In this document: in pieces, positions 18,327-26,703 of the stretch
Position numbering within the stretch: position 1 is the first letter of the stretch
How the letters are laid out: the number at the start of each line of letters is the position of its first letter
Source of the DNA: Promicromonospora umidemergens
Lineage (GTDB): Bacteria; Actinomycetota; Actinomycetes; Actinomycetales; Cellulomonadaceae
DNA length: 64,000 nt
Reading direction: 5' to 3'
Assembly (NCBI RefSeq): GCF_024171995.1
Contig: NZ_JAMTCT010000001.1
Span: forward strand, 248,001 to 312,000
Translations under genes and position numbers: made by a program
The notes under the pieces: model-generated
Told to the model about the DNA's origin: nothing
What the model saw: the letters and a program-made list of their open reading frames with translations, nothing else
The model's database searches: none

Positions 18327-19082
18327 ATGAACGCAGCGGCCTGGTCCGTCCTCCTGACCGTTCTGGTGGCCGGGTGGGTGCTGCTCGACGGCGCGATCCA
18401 GGGAGCCGGCGCGACCCTGCTGCAGGAGCGCGACCACGACGGCGGCGACCGGCGGCGCGAGCCGGCCGAGCGGCGCGTGGTGCTGGGCGCCGTCTGGCCG
18501 CTGCTGCTGCCCGGTGAGGTGTGGCTCGTGGCCGCTGTCGCGGTGCTGGTCGGCGTCTTCCCGCAGGCTGGGGCGGAGCTGCTGGACGCCGGGTACCCCG
18601 TCGTGATCATGCTCGTCGGGTCGTGGGTGCTGCGCGATGCCGGGATCTGGCTGCGCAGCCGGCGGCCGGGTCGGGTCTGGCGGGACGTGTGGGACGTCGC
18701 GCTGGTGGTGGCGAGCATCGTGCTCGCCGGGAGCTGGGGCGCGCTGCTCGGCATCGCCTGGGGGAGCGGCCTGGCCGCGCTGGTCCTCGGCATCGTGGCG
18801 GTGGTCGTGACACGCCTGCACGGCGACGCCGTCGTCGCGTGGCGCCTGCGCCGGACGGGACCGCTGCCGGTGGTCGTCACCTCGGTGATGATCACGGCTC
18901 CCGTGGTGGGCACGGCCGTCTCGGCGTGGCCGCACCTGGTCGAGGGCGGCGTCTCCGCGCAGGCCATGGCATCGCTCGGGCTCGTGGCACTCGTGGTGCT
19001 CCCCGTGGTCCTCGCGCTCCAGGGCCTCGCGTGGTGGCTCGTGTCCCGCCCGCTGGGTGGCCGGGACACGCAGGTCTTCTGA
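18327..19082 (+). CDS. Orphan CydB-like (cytochrome bd subunit II-related) membrane protein
   Basis: 251 residues with about seven hydrophobic segments. Two blocks match cytochrome bd subunit II: the first helix GWVLLDGAIQGAGATLL (CydB usually reads LEGFDFGVG) and VWPLLLPGEVWLVAAVAVLVGVFP-type sequence (CydB VWDGNEVWL...FAAFP). It is shorter than CydB (about 330-380 residues), has Asp for the usual Glu in the first motif, and no cydA or cydCD is adjacent. It may be a remote paralogue in an uncharacterised membrane complex. The start ATG follows GGAGGTGGTCCG-like sequence. Confidence 0.65.
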   Translation: MNAAAWSVLLTVLVAGWVLLDGAIQGAGATLLQERDHDGGDRRREPAERRVVLGAVWPLLLPGEVWLVAAVAVLVGVFPQAGAELLDAGYPVVIMLVGSWVLRDAGIWLRSRRPGRVWRDVWDVALVVASIVLAGSWGALLGIAWGSGLAALVLGIVAVVVTRLHGDAVVAWRLRRTGPLPVVVTSVMITAPVVGTAVSAWPHLVEGGVSAQAMASLGLVALVVLPVVLALQGLAWWLVSRPLGGRDTQVF

Positions 19083-19140
19083 CCGGTCACCGGACTTTCG
19101 CCACCGGCCGGGGTGAGATGCCGGTAAAGTCCTGCTCACC

Positions 19141-19770
19141 ATGACGATGAAGAACCGCATAGTCTGCGCGCTGCTCGGCGCGCTGGCTGTCGCCACCGCG
19201 ACCCTGCTCCTGCCGTGGCTCCCGGACGCACTCGTGGGACTGCTCGGCACCGGTGGCGTGCTGCTGTTCCTCGCCGCGCTGGTGCTGCCGACGAACACGC
19301 GGCAGCCGCCCGTGCACAGCCTCTCGATCCTCGACAAGGGCTACCTGACACCCGCCGAGATCCACCAGATCCTCGGGATCTGGCTGCCCTCGGGCAGCTC
19401 AGCCCTCGACGCCCGGGACGCGCAGTGGACCGTCGCCCGGCACGTCGCCAAGTGGCGTGCCGACCACGTGGTCAACGTGATGGACTTCCACGGCGTCGTC
19501 GCCGAACGCCGGATCGAGCTGCTGTCGGTGGTGCAGTGGGTCGGCGTGCACCTGCTGCCCGCCTTCCTCGGCCTGGTGTTCCTGATCCCCACGCTGGCGC
19601 TCAGCGGGTTCGAGAAGATCGGCAACAACTTCCTGCAGACGGTCCTGCTCTTCGCGATCTGGGGCACCGTCGCGCTGATCGCGCGGGGCGTGCTCGAGAA
19701 GCACGTGATCCACCGGTTCGTGTGGGAGCCGGAGCTGACGCCGGACGGCACACGGTTCGTGGAGCGCTGA
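19141..19770 (+). CDS. Membrane protein of unknown function
   Basis: 209 residues, not recognised. Two hydrophobic helices at the N-terminus (about 8-27 and 34-50), a soluble middle (about 60-125, containing [19 protein letters not shown] and [16 protein letters not shown]), then two further helices (about 127-150 and 163-180) and a basic/acidic tail. The residues [10 protein letters not shown] suggest a small helical domain facing the cytoplasm. It lies 58 bp after the CydB-like gene and may be cotranscribed. Its stop codon is directly followed by the 93-bp repeat array. Confidence 0.6.
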   Translation: MTMKNRIVCALLGALAVATATLLLPWLPDALVGLLGTGGVLLFLAALVLPTNTRQPPVHSLSILDKGYLTPAEIHQILGIWLPSGSSALDARDAQWTVARHVAKWRADHVVNVMDFHGVVAERRIELLSVVQWVGVHLLPAFLGLVFLIPTLALSGFEKIGNNFLQTVLLFAIWGTVALIARGVLEKHVIHRFVWEPELTPDGTRFVER

Positions 19771-19956
19771 CGCGGAGCGCAGCGGAGGTTGGGGGCCGAG
19801 GAACGAGGCACCCGGCCGTAGCGGAGCGCAGCGTCAGCGCGACCAGAAGATGGAGAGCGCTGACGAAGGCTGCAGCGCAGGGTGGGGGCCGAGGAACGAG
19901 GCACCCGGCCGTAGCGGAGCGCAGCGTCAGCGCGACCATAAGATGGAGAGCGCTGA
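19768..19956 (+). repeat. 93-bp tandem repeat after a stop codon
   Basis: Two 73-bp blocks (19791-19863 and 19884-19956), starting GGGGGCCGAGGAACGAGGCA, differ at one base and repeat with a 93-bp period; each ends in GAGAGCGCTGA, echoing the GAGCGCTGA end of the preceding gene (19762-19770). A diverged relative (35758-35834) follows the stop codon of the aldehyde dehydrogenase gene. No reading frame here looks functional. Confidence 0.85.
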
Positions 19957-19997
19957 GGTCGGCCCGGACTGTCAGACGCACCTGGGATGATGGACCC

Positions 19998-20744
19998 GTG
20001 CCCCTGTACCGAGACGACGCGATCGTGCTGCGCACCCACAAGCTGGGTGAGGCGGACCGCATCATCACGTTCCTGACGCGGGAGCACGGCAAGGTGCGCG
20101 GAGTGGGCAAGGGCGTGCGGCGCACGTCGTCCAAGTTCGGGGCGCGGCTGGAGCCGTTCATGGCCGTCGACGTGCAGTTCCACACCGGCCGCAGCCCGCG
20201 GCCCGGCATGGGGCTCGACACCGTGACGCAGGTCGAGACCATCGGGGCGTACGCACGCACCATCTGCCAGGACTACGGCCTGTACACGGCGGGCACCGTG
20301 ATGCTGGAGGCTGCCGACCGCCTCGTCGCGCAGGAGCACGAGCCGTCGGTCCAGCAGTACTGGCTGCTCGCCGGCGGGCTACGAGCCCTGTCGGAGCGGC
20401 ACCACGATGCCAACCTGGTGCTCGACTCCTATCTGCTGCGCGCGCTCGCGGTGGCGGGCTGGGCGCCGTCGTTCGAGGACTGCGCACGCTGCGGCGAGCC
20501 CGGGCCGCACCACTCGTTCAACGTCGCGCAGGGCGGCGCCGTCTGCCCGCGCTGCCGGCCGCCGGGCTCCACCGCGCCCGCGCCCGAGACCTTCGCCCTG
20601 CTGTCCTCGCTGCTCGCAGGGGACTGGGTGACCGCCGACGCGTCCGACGCGCGGCACCGCAAGGAGGCGAGCGGCCTCGTCGCCGCCTACGGCCAGTACT
20701 ACCTGGAGAGAACGTTGCGATCGTTGAAGATGGTGGAGCGCTGA
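19998..20744 (+). CDS. recO: DNA repair protein RecO
   Basis: 248 residues. N-terminal OB fold ([21 protein letters not shown], then [18 protein letters not shown]) and C-terminal helical domain with a four-Cys zinc site (CARCG about 155, CPRCR about 176). RecO loads RecA with RecR in the RecFOR pathway and promotes annealing. GTG start at 19998; the 3' end overlaps uppS by one base (TGATG), the conserved actinobacterial recO-uppS pair. Confidence 0.96.
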   Translation: MPLYRDDAIVLRTHKLGEADRIITFLTREHGKVRGVGKGVRRTSSKFGARLEPFMAVDVQFHTGRSPRPGMGLDTVTQVETIGAYARTICQDYGLYTAGTVMLEAADRLVAQEHEPSVQQYWLLAGGLRALSERHHDANLVLDSYLLRALAVAGWAPSFEDCARCGEPGPHHSFNVAQGGAVCPRCRPPGSTAPAPETFALLSSLLAGDWVTADASDARHRKEASGLVAAYGQYYLERTLRSLKMVER

Positions 20745-21544
20745 TGGCCCGGACCGCGAGCCGTGCCCTGGTAGCGCCCTTCCCGCACCCGTCCGGCGCG
20801 CAGGCCCCGCGGATCCCGAAGGAGTTCGTGCCGCAGCACGTCGCCATAGTCATGGACGGCAACGGGCGCTGGGCGAACGCCCGTGGACTGCCCCGCATCG
20901 AGGGTCACCGCGCGGGTGAGATGTCGCTGCTCGACGTCGTCGCCGGGGCCGTCGACGTCGGCGTCAAGTACGTCTCGGCGTACGCCTTCAGCACCGAGAA
21001 CTGGAAGCGCTCGCCCGAGGAGGTGCGCTTCCTGATGAACTTCACGCAGGACGTGATGCGGCGCCAGTGCGACGTCATGGCGTCGTGGGGCGTGCGCATC
21101 CGCTGGGCCGGACGCCGGCCGAAGCTGTGGAAGTCGGTGATCAACGTGCTCCAGGAGGCCGAGGAGCGCACCAAGGACAACGACCTCTGCACCCTGACGA
21201 TGTGCGTCAACTACGGCGGCCGGGCAGAGCTGGCGGACGCCGCGGCGGCCATGGCGCGAGATGCCGCCTCCGGCAAGCTCGACCCGAAGCGGGTCAACGA
21301 GAAGACCGTGCAGAAGTACCTGTACCTGGCCGACCTGCCCGACGTGGACCTGTTCCTGCGGTCGTCCGGCGAGCAGCGCACGTCCAACTTCATGCTGTGG
21401 CAGGCCGCGTACGCGGAGATGGTGTTCCTCGACGAGCCGTGGCCCGACGTCGACCGCCGGCACCTCTGGAAGGCCGTCGAGGAGTACGCGAGGCGCGACC
21501 GCCGCTACGGCGGGGCGCTGGACAGCCCGGACGCCGCGAGGTAA
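20744..21544 (+). CDS. uppS: Polyprenyl diphosphate synthase (cis-isoprenyl transferase)
   Basis: Cytoplasmic/peripheral enzyme making the long cis-polyprenyl diphosphate carrier lipid for peptidoglycan and other wall polymers. All family blocks are present: MDGNGRWA with catalytic Asp (about 39), [29 protein letters not shown], and [20 protein letters not shown] (about 206-225). The 266-residue length fits the M. tuberculosis Rv2361c type. Translationally coupled to recO. Followed by a short palindrome. Confidence 0.96.
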   Translation: MARTASRALVAPFPHPSGAQAPRIPKEFVPQHVAIVMDGNGRWANARGLPRIEGHRAGEMSLLDVVAGAVDVGVKYVSAYAFSTENWKRSPEEVRFLMNFTQDVMRRQCDVMASWGVRIRWAGRRPKLWKSVINVLQEAEERTKDNDLCTLTMCVNYGGRAELADAAAAMARDAASGKLDPKRVNEKTVQKYLYLADLPDVDLFLRSSGEQRTSNFMLWQAAYAEMVFLDEPWPDVDRRHLWKAVEEYARRDRRYGGALDSPDAAR

Positions 21545-21563
21545 CGCAGCCGGGTCTCGACGA

Positions 21564-21597
21564 GCTCGACCGGCGGAGCGGGCTCCGCCGGTCGAGC
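21564..21597. terminator. Palindromic terminator between uppS and the siderophore-binding lipoprotein gene
   Basis: GCTCGACCGGCGGAGC and its exact complement are separated by GG; the innermost bases would form the loop. It sits between two convergent stop codons. It overlaps one copy (21553-21571) of a dispersed motif GGTCTCGAC(A/G)AGCTCGACC seen again at 28182-28200 (reversed) and 35852-35897. Confidence 0.7.
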
Positions 21598-21610
21598 AGC
21601 CGCGCGTGCG

Positions 21611-22660
21611 CTACTCGGCGAGCGTCTCCGTCAGGGCGTCGATCAGCTTCGGCATGCCCTCGGGGTACTGGACCGAGAGCGCCGTCGGCGGCGAGACCGC
21701 TGAGACCGCTACGGTGCCGATCTGCTGCGCCACCATGCCGTCCTTGACGGCAGGAAGAGCCTGCAGCTCCTTCTTGGTCGGGAGCGCCTCCGCCTCCTCC
21801 TCGGTGTAGGTATAGGCGACGACGATGTCGGACTCGAGCTTGTCGAGCTCCTCGTACGAGAGCGTGTAGAAGAACTCGCCGTCGTCCGGCGCGAGCTCCT
21901 CAACGGCAGGGGCGCTCTCCAGGCCGAGGCCCTCGAGGAATCCGGCGCGCGGGTCACCGGCCCGGTAGACGTAGATCAGGCCCTCCTCGGGCGAGTCCAC
22001 GATCGCCGCGAACGTCTTGCCCGCGAACTCGGGGTGCGCTTCCGCCTCGTCGGCCAGGTACTGGTTGATCTCGTCGACCTTGGCCTCTCCCGCGGCGCTG
22101 CGGCCCAGGGCGTCGGCCGTCGCGGTGATGATCTCGTCCCACGGCGTCTGCCACGGGGTCTCCGGGTAGGCGACCGTCGGTGCGATCTCGCTGAGCAGGT
22201 CGTACTGCTCCTGGGTGATGCCGGAGTACGGGGCGACGATGAGGTCGGGTTCGGCGGCGGCGAACTCCTCGTACGGGACCGACGCACCCGCCTCGGCGTC
22301 GGTCAGGACGGTCGGGTGCTCGATGCCTGCCTCGTCGTAGGCGTCCTCGACCCACGGCAGGAGGTTGCCCTCGCCGACGGTCCAGGTCTGCTCCGCGACG
22401 GCGACGGGGTAGACGCCCGCAGCGATCGCGGCCTCGGTCGAGCCCCAGCCCCACGTCGCGACGCGCACGGGCGCCTCCTCGACGGAGGTCTCACCGAGGG
22501 CGTGCTCGATGGTCAGGGGGAACTCGTCGGTCGCGCCGGAAGCGTTGCCCGACGGCGTCGCGCCGTCAGCGGTCGGGGCTTCGGACGCGCAGCCCGACAG
22601 GGCGAGGGCGGACGCGGCGACAAGGCCGACGGCCGCCGCGAAGGAACGGCGATGGCGCAC
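21611..22660 (-). CDS. Iron-siderophore ABC transporter substrate-binding lipoprotein
   Basis: 349 residues. A signal peptide ends in the lipobox LSGC (Cys24), so the protein is membrane-anchored outside. The body fits the FhuD/BtuF-type fold: PVRVATWGWGSTEAAIAAGV, AAEPDLIVAPYSGITQEQYDLLSEIAPTV and a long connecting helix (residues about 180-200). Captures ferric siderophore and passes it to the permease genes encoded upstream on the same strand. Preceded by a DtxR/IdeR-like iron box at 22708-22726, separate from the box in front of the permeases, so it may also be transcribed alone. Confidence 0.92.
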   Translation of the reverse strand: MRHRRSFAAAVGLVAASALALSGCASEAPTADGATPSGNASGATDEFPLTIEHALGETSVEEAPVRVATWGWGSTEAAIAAGVYPVAVAEQTWTVGEGNLLPWVEDAYDEAGIEHPTVLTDAEAGASVPYEEFAAAEPDLIVAPYSGITQEQYDLLSEIAPTVAYPETPWQTPWDEIITATADALGRSAAGEAKVDEINQYLADEAEAHPEFAGKTFAAIVDSPEEGLIYVYRAGDPRAGFLEGLGLESAPAVEELAPDDGEFFYTLSYEELDKLESDIVVAYTYTEEEAEALPTKKELQALPAVKDGMVAQQIGTVAVSAVSPPTALSVQYPEGMPKLIDALTETLAE

Positions 22661-22704
22661 GGGTTTCTCCTGGATGCTCGGTCGATGACCGACAGGCGCC
22701 GGTC

Positions 22705-22729
22705 TAATGAGGTAACCCTAACCTCATTA
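22705..22729. promoter_or_regulatory. DtxR/IdeR-type iron box upstream of the siderophore-binding protein gene
   Basis: A palindrome with 9-bp arms TAATGAGGT/ACCTCATTA. The inner 19 bases, TGAGGTAACCCTAACCTCA, match 16 of 19 positions of the consensus TWAGGTWAGSCTWACCTWA (by-eye count). It lies 45 bp before the lipoprotein start codon. Confidence 0.75.
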
Positions 22730-22812
22730 GGTAACGACGATGTTGCGAAATTGTCCAGGTTCGAGGTGAGGAAAACCACGTGCCGGTGGAGCAGGGCTCA
22801 GCCTGCGGAGGA

Positions 22813-23610
22813 TCAGCCCGCGGAGGAGTGGTAGCGACCAACGGGGACCACGAGCGGCGAGCCGGCGACCGGGTCGAGCACGACCTGGGCGCGCAGCCCG
22901 AACGCCTCGTCCACCACCTCACGGGTGAGCACGTCCGACGGCGCTCCCTCCGCGACGATCCGCCCCGCGGCCATCACGACCAGGTGGTCCGCGTACCGCG
23001 CGGCGAGGTTGAGCTCGTGCAGCACCATCGCGACGGTGGTGCCACGGTCCCGGTTGAGCTCCGTGAGCAGGTCCAGCAGGTCGAGCTGGTGGCGCACGTC
23101 AAGGAACGTCGTCGGTTCGTCGAGCAGCACGATGTCCGTCTGCTGCGCCAGGACCATGGCTATCCATACGCGCTGGCGCTGACCGCCCGACAGCTCTGCG
23201 ACCGGCCGGTCCGCGAGGTCCGCGACGCCCGTGGACTCCAGCGCCGTGGTGACCACGGCGTCGTCGTCGGAGGAGTGCCGGCCGAACCAGCCCTGGTGCG
23301 GGTACCGGCCGCGGCTGACGAGCTCGGCGACACGGACGCCGTCGGGCGCGATGGACGACTGCGGCAGCATGCCGACCTTGCGGGCCAGCTCCTTGCGGGG
23401 CATCGCCGTGATGTCGGCGCCGTCGAGGGTGATCCGGCCGCCGTCGAGCGGGTGCAGACGGGCCAGGCCGCGCAGCAGCGTGGACTTGCCGCAGGCGTTC
23501 GGTCCGACGACGGCGGTGATCTTGCCGTCGGGCAGTGTCAGGTCGAGCTCCTCGATGACACGTAGGCCGTCGTAGCCAAGGCTGACGCTCTCGGCGCGCA
23601 GGTTGGTCAT
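22813..23610 (-). CDS. Iron-siderophore ABC transporter ATP-binding protein
   Basis: 265 residues of the FepC/FecE type. Walker A GPNACGKST (about 36-44), Q-loop MLPQSS, signature LSGGQRQRVWIAMVLAQ (about 140), Walker B IVLLDEPTTFLD (about 165) and the switch His in VLHELN. ATG overlaps the stop of the upstream permease (four bases) and has a GAAGAGGAG ribosome site. Energises ferric-siderophore import. Confidence 0.95.
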   Translation of the reverse strand: MTNLRAESVSLGYDGLRVIEELDLTLPDGKITAVVGPNACGKSTLLRGLARLHPLDGGRITLDGADITAMPRKELARKVGMLPQSSIAPDGVRVAELVSRGRYPHQGWFGRHSSDDDAVVTTALESTGVADLADRPVAELSGGQRQRVWIAMVLAQQTDIVLLDEPTTFLDVRHQLDLLDLLTELNRDRGTTVAMVLHELNLAARYADHLVVMAAGRIVAEGAPSDVLTREVVDEAFGLRAQVVLDPVAGSPLVVPVGRYHSSAG

Positions 23611-24638
23611 CGGCTCCTCTTCTCGGTCGTGGCGAGCAGCCACAGCAGGTAGGGGGCGCCCACGAGCCCCGTGACGATGCCGACGGGCGCGGCGACGCCG
23701 AGCAGCGCGTGCTGCCCGACGACGTCCGCCACCAGGGTCAGGGCGGCACCGGTGGCGGTGGACGCGGTGAGCGCGGCGCCGCCGTCGTTCACCAGGCGGC
23801 GGGCGATGGCGGGGGCGACCAGGGCGACGAACGCGATCGGGCCGGCGGCGCTGGTCGCGAGGGCGACGAGCGCCACCGCGAGCAGCAGCGTGCCGATCCG
23901 GGCGGCGTCGACGTGCACGCCGAGGGCGCGCGCGTTGTCGTCCCCGAGCGAGAGCGGTCCCTGCAGCCGTGCGACGACGGCGACCGCTGCGGACAGCACG
24001 AGGGTTCCGGCGGCGACGAGCGCGAGCTGCTCGCCGCGGATGTCGGACACGGACCCGACGGTCCAGGTCAGGACCGCTGCCGCCTCGTGCTCCTGCGAAC
24101 GCGCCATGGCCCACGCGAGCAGGGAGGAGCACAGGTAGGCGAAGCCGACGCCGACCAGCACGAACCGGATCGAGTGCAGGCCCTTGCGCCAGGCCAGCAG
24201 CCAGATCGCGAGCGCGATGATGCCGGCGCCCGCGAACGCCAGCCCGGACAGGGCGACCCCGCTCAGGCCGAGCGCCAGCAGGCCGATCACGGCGCCGAGG
24301 CTCGCGCCGCTGGAGATGCCGAGGATGTCGGGGGAGGCGAGCGGGTTGCGGAGGGTCGCCTGGAACAGGGCGCCGGCCAGGCCGAACGCCGCGCCGACCA
24401 CGACGGCCGCCTCGATCCGCGGCAGGCGCAGCTTCTGGATGATGAAGACGTCGCCCTTGTCACCGAGGCCCAGGGCGCCGGCGATCGCCTGGCCGGGGGA
24501 CAGGCCGGCGGCGCCGACCAGGAGTGCGCCGGTCCCCGCGACGAGCACCACGAGGATCATCCCGGCCACGACGAGGACCTGACGACGGCGCCGGACGGTG
24601 CGCAGGTCGGCGACGGCGGTGCTGGTGCTGGTACTCAT
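23607..24638 (-). CDS. FecCD-family siderophore permease, subunit 2
   Basis: 343 residues with about ten membrane helices of the BtuC/FecCD fold. Conserved blocks LRLPRIEAAVVVGAAFGLAG, FQATLRNPLASPDILGISSGAS (the family hallmark) and LGVH. One-base overlap (TGATG) with the preceding permease gene and four-base overlap with the ATPase gene. Forms the channel with the other permease. Confidence 0.95.
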   Translation of the reverse strand: MSTSTSTAVADLRTVRRRRQVLVVAGMILVVLVAGTGALLVGAAGLSPGQAIAGALGLGDKGDVFIIQKLRLPRIEAAVVVGAAFGLAGALFQATLRNPLASPDILGISSGASLGAVIGLLALGLSGVALSGLAFAGAGIIALAIWLLAWRKGLHSIRFVLVGVGFAYLCSSLLAWAMARSQEHEAAAVLTWTVGSVSDIRGEQLALVAAGTLVLSAAVAVVARLQGPLSLGDDNARALGVHVDAARIGTLLLAVALVALATSAAGPIAFVALVAPAIARRLVNDGGAALTASTATGAALTLVADVVGQHALLGVAAPVGIVTGLVGAPYLLWLLATTEKRSR

Positions 24639-25684
24639 CAGGCCCCCACCACGTTCTTGCTTCGCGCGACGGCGATCAGGACCGGCGCACCGAGGAGCGC
24701 GGCGACCACACCGGCCTCGAGCTCTGCGCGGGGCAGGATCAGCCGGCCCAGGACGTCGGCAGACAGCAGCATCACCGGGCCCAGTAGCATGCCGATCCCC
24801 ATGATCCAGCGGTAGTCCGTGCCGACGAGGCGCCGAGCCGCGTGCGGGACGACGAGCCCGACGAGCGCGATGGGCCCGGCGAGCGAGGTCGCCGTCCCCG
24901 CGAGCAGCACGATGGCGACCGCCGCGAAGAGCCGCGTGGTGCCGACCCGCTGCCCGAGGGCGGTGGCGACGTCGTCGCCGAGCGCCAGCATGTTGAGGCG
25001 GTGCGACAGCACAGCGGCCAGGACGACCCCGACCACGATGAACGGCCAGAGCGCCGTCACGGTGTCCAGGCCGCGGCCGGTCAGCGAGCCGACGGACCAG
25101 AACCGGTACAGGTTGAACGCCTGCTGGTCGCGGAGCAGGACCAGCGTGATGAGCGGCGTGATGAGCGCGGTCACGGCGGCGCCGACCAGCGCGAGCCGCA
25201 CGGGCTGGCCGCGGCCCACCGAGAACACGATCGCCGCTGCGCCGGCGGCGCCGAGGAACGCGAACCACACGTAGCCGATGGGCGAGGTGATGCCGAACAG
25301 CCAGACCGCGCAGACGACGGCGAGCGAGGCGCCGGAGTTGAGGCCCAGCAGGCCGGGGTCTGCGATCGGGTTGCGTGTGACGCCCTGGATCAGGGTGCCC
25401 GCCGCGCCGAGCGCCACCCCGGCCGCGAGGCCGACGATGGTGCGCGGCAGCCGCTGGTCCAGTACCACGTCGTGGTCCACGAACCCGGCGACCGGCGCGG
25501 TCAGCGCGCGCCAGACCTCCGCAGGGTTGATGTCGCGGACGCCGAGCGCGAGGCTTGCGAGGATGACCAGCAGCAGGGCGGTGAGCGCCGTGGCCGACGC
25601 GATCGTCCTGCGCCGGGCACGGTGAGCTACGGCTTCCGCACCCTCACGGCGTCCCGCGGGCGCTGCCGCAGGTGAGGTAAGCAT
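24638..25684 (-). CDS. FecCD-family siderophore permease, subunit 1
   Basis: 348 residues, FecCD fold, first gene of the three-gene operon. Conserved block LIQGVTRNPIADPGLLGLNSGAS-type sequence (about 113-135) and QRLPRTIVGLAAGVALG. The start codon (complement of 25682-25684) lies within an iron box (25673-25691), so repression would block initiation directly. The N-terminal about 30 residues are hydrophilic and Ala/Arg-rich. Confidence 0.95.
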   Translation of the reverse strand: MLTSPAAAPAGRREGAEAVAHRARRRTIASATALTALLLVILASLALGVRDINPAEVWRALTAPVAGFVDHDVVLDQRLPRTIVGLAAGVALGAAGTLIQGVTRNPIADPGLLGLNSGASLAVVCAVWLFGITSPIGYVWFAFLGAAGAAAIVFSVGRGQPVRLALVGAAVTALITPLITLVLLRDQQAFNLYRFWSVGSLTGRGLDTVTALWPFIVVGVVLAAVLSHRLNMLALGDDVATALGQRVGTTRLFAAVAIVLLAGTATSLAGPIALVGLVVPHAARRLVGTDYRWIMGIGMLLGPVMLLSADVLGRLILPRAELEAGVVAALLGAPVLIAVARSKNVVGA

Positions 25685-25691
25685 TGCCTAA
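25673..25691. promoter_or_regulatory. DtxR/IdeR-type iron box over the permease start codon
   Basis: Read on the minus strand, TTAGGCAATGCTTACCTCA agrees with 16 of 19 positions of the IdeR/DtxR consensus. The ATG of the first permease gene is inside the site, which suggests a leaderless or very short-leader transcript. Confidence 0.7.
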
Positions 25692-25736
25692 GTCTTCCAC
25701 AAGCCAGAGGGTGGTCACGACGCGCTGGTCACCGGC

Positions 25737-25786
25737 CCGCTGGTCGAGCGCGCCGAGGCCGGTGCCTCAGCACGCTCGACCAGCGG
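25737..25786. terminator. Two-tier hairpin downstream of the secreted Excalibur-like protein gene
   Basis: Arms CCGCTGGTCGAGCG (25737-25750) and its complement (25773-25786) enclose a smaller hairpin GAGGC/GCCTC. It begins 7 bp beyond the stop codon of the leftward gene at 25794-26366 and is a likely terminator for it. Confidence 0.65.
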
Positions 25787-25793
25787 AAGACGG

Positions 25794-26366
25794 TCACCCC
25801 AAGGAGTCGCAGCCCCAGCCGTCGTCGTCGGCGTCGAGGCGGTGATAGTCCTTGGATCCCACCCAGACCCTCTCGCCGACGTCGGCGCAGTCGAGGTCGG
25901 GGTTGGTCGACGAGACGGGGCACTGCCACCGGCCGGCGGAGTAGACGCAGATGCCGTCGGCCGCGTGGTCGGGCTGGTGGGAGCTGTTGCCCCCGAACTT
26001 CACGGTCCACGTGCCCGAGCGGGACGCGGTGAACTGGCGGGTGTAGCTGCCGTTGCTGGTGGTCCGCACCGTGGCGACCTGGCGGGACCCGGCACTGCCG
26101 GTGGGGTCGTGATGAACGGTGAGGACCCGTGCCGAGTACGGGCGCCACTGCCCGTCCGTATTGCGCTTCAGGGATCCCTTGACGGTGAGGGTCCGCCCCT
26201 CGGCAACCGGTTCGGGTCCGGCGTTGGCGGTGACGTTGGTGTCGTAGTCGGCCGCGACGGCGAGGGTGGGTGCGTGGGCGGGTGCGGACGCTGCGTACGC
26301 GGGCACGGACGCCGTGAGGGTGAGTGCGAGAACGCTCGTCAGTGCGACGACGGTTCGGCGGATCAT
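25794..26366 (-). CDS. Secreted protein with C-terminal Excalibur-like motif
   Basis: 190 residues. A signal peptide ends near AYAASA (about 26). The middle (about 50-130) looks like an Ig-like beta domain of the type VKGSLKRNTDGQWRPYSARVLTV..GSYTRQFTAS. The tail PDLDCADVGERVWVGS..HRLDADDDGWGCDSLG matches the Excalibur calcium-binding pattern (DCxD...HxLDxDxDGxxCE/D), with DADDDG as the probable Ca2+ loop and flanking Cys. Exported; role unknown. AGGAGAGG precedes the ATG. Confidence 0.8.
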   Translation of the reverse strand: MIRRTVVALTSVLALTLTASVPAYAASAPAHAPTLAVAADYDTNVTANAGPEPVAEGRTLTVKGSLKRNTDGQWRPYSARVLTVHHDPTGSAGSRQVATVRTTSNGSYTRQFTASRSGTWTVKFGGNSSHQPDHAADGICVYSAGRWQCPVSSTNPDLDCADVGERVWVGSKDYHRLDADDDGWGCDSLG

Positions 26367-26703
26367 GGGGCCAACCTCTCCTGGAGCTCGTGGTGCCAGG
26401 AGCGGCACGCTACGGGCACCGGCACCCCAGATCGCTCAAACTGGCCCAATTCGGCCGGACCTCACCCGGGTGATAGGCGGGCGGCGTGGCCGGTCCCCGG
26501 GCGGGACCCGGTTTATGGTCCTTGCGGGGGTCCTCACGGGGTCCTTGCCCGGGTCCTCGCCGCCGACTGCAGACTTCGGCGCGTCGCCGGTCGACGACTG
26601 CAGACCTGGTCGCGGTCTGAGGGGCTGCAACCGCAACGATGTCTGCACTCGCGCCGGAGGCCCGCGACCAAGTCTGCAGTCGCGAGCCGAGCCGGTCGAG
26701 GCC
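26367..26703. other. Intergenic region with CTGCAGAC-type repeats and a large hairpin
   Basis: No gene is visible. The right half (26562-26682) contains several copies of CTGCAGAC-like words in both orientations. The best pair, 26595-26615 and 26662-26682, forms a 21-bp stem with one mismatch around a 46-nt loop. The array ends about 20 bp beyond the glyS stop, so it could act as terminator for glyS. Confidence 0.55.
26595..26682. repeat. Inverted repeat downstream of glyS
   Basis: CGACTGCAGACCTGGTCGCG opens the left arm; the right arm is its complement with one difference. A further CGACTGCAGAC copy lies at about 26565 and a partial one at about 26640. Confidence 0.75.
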
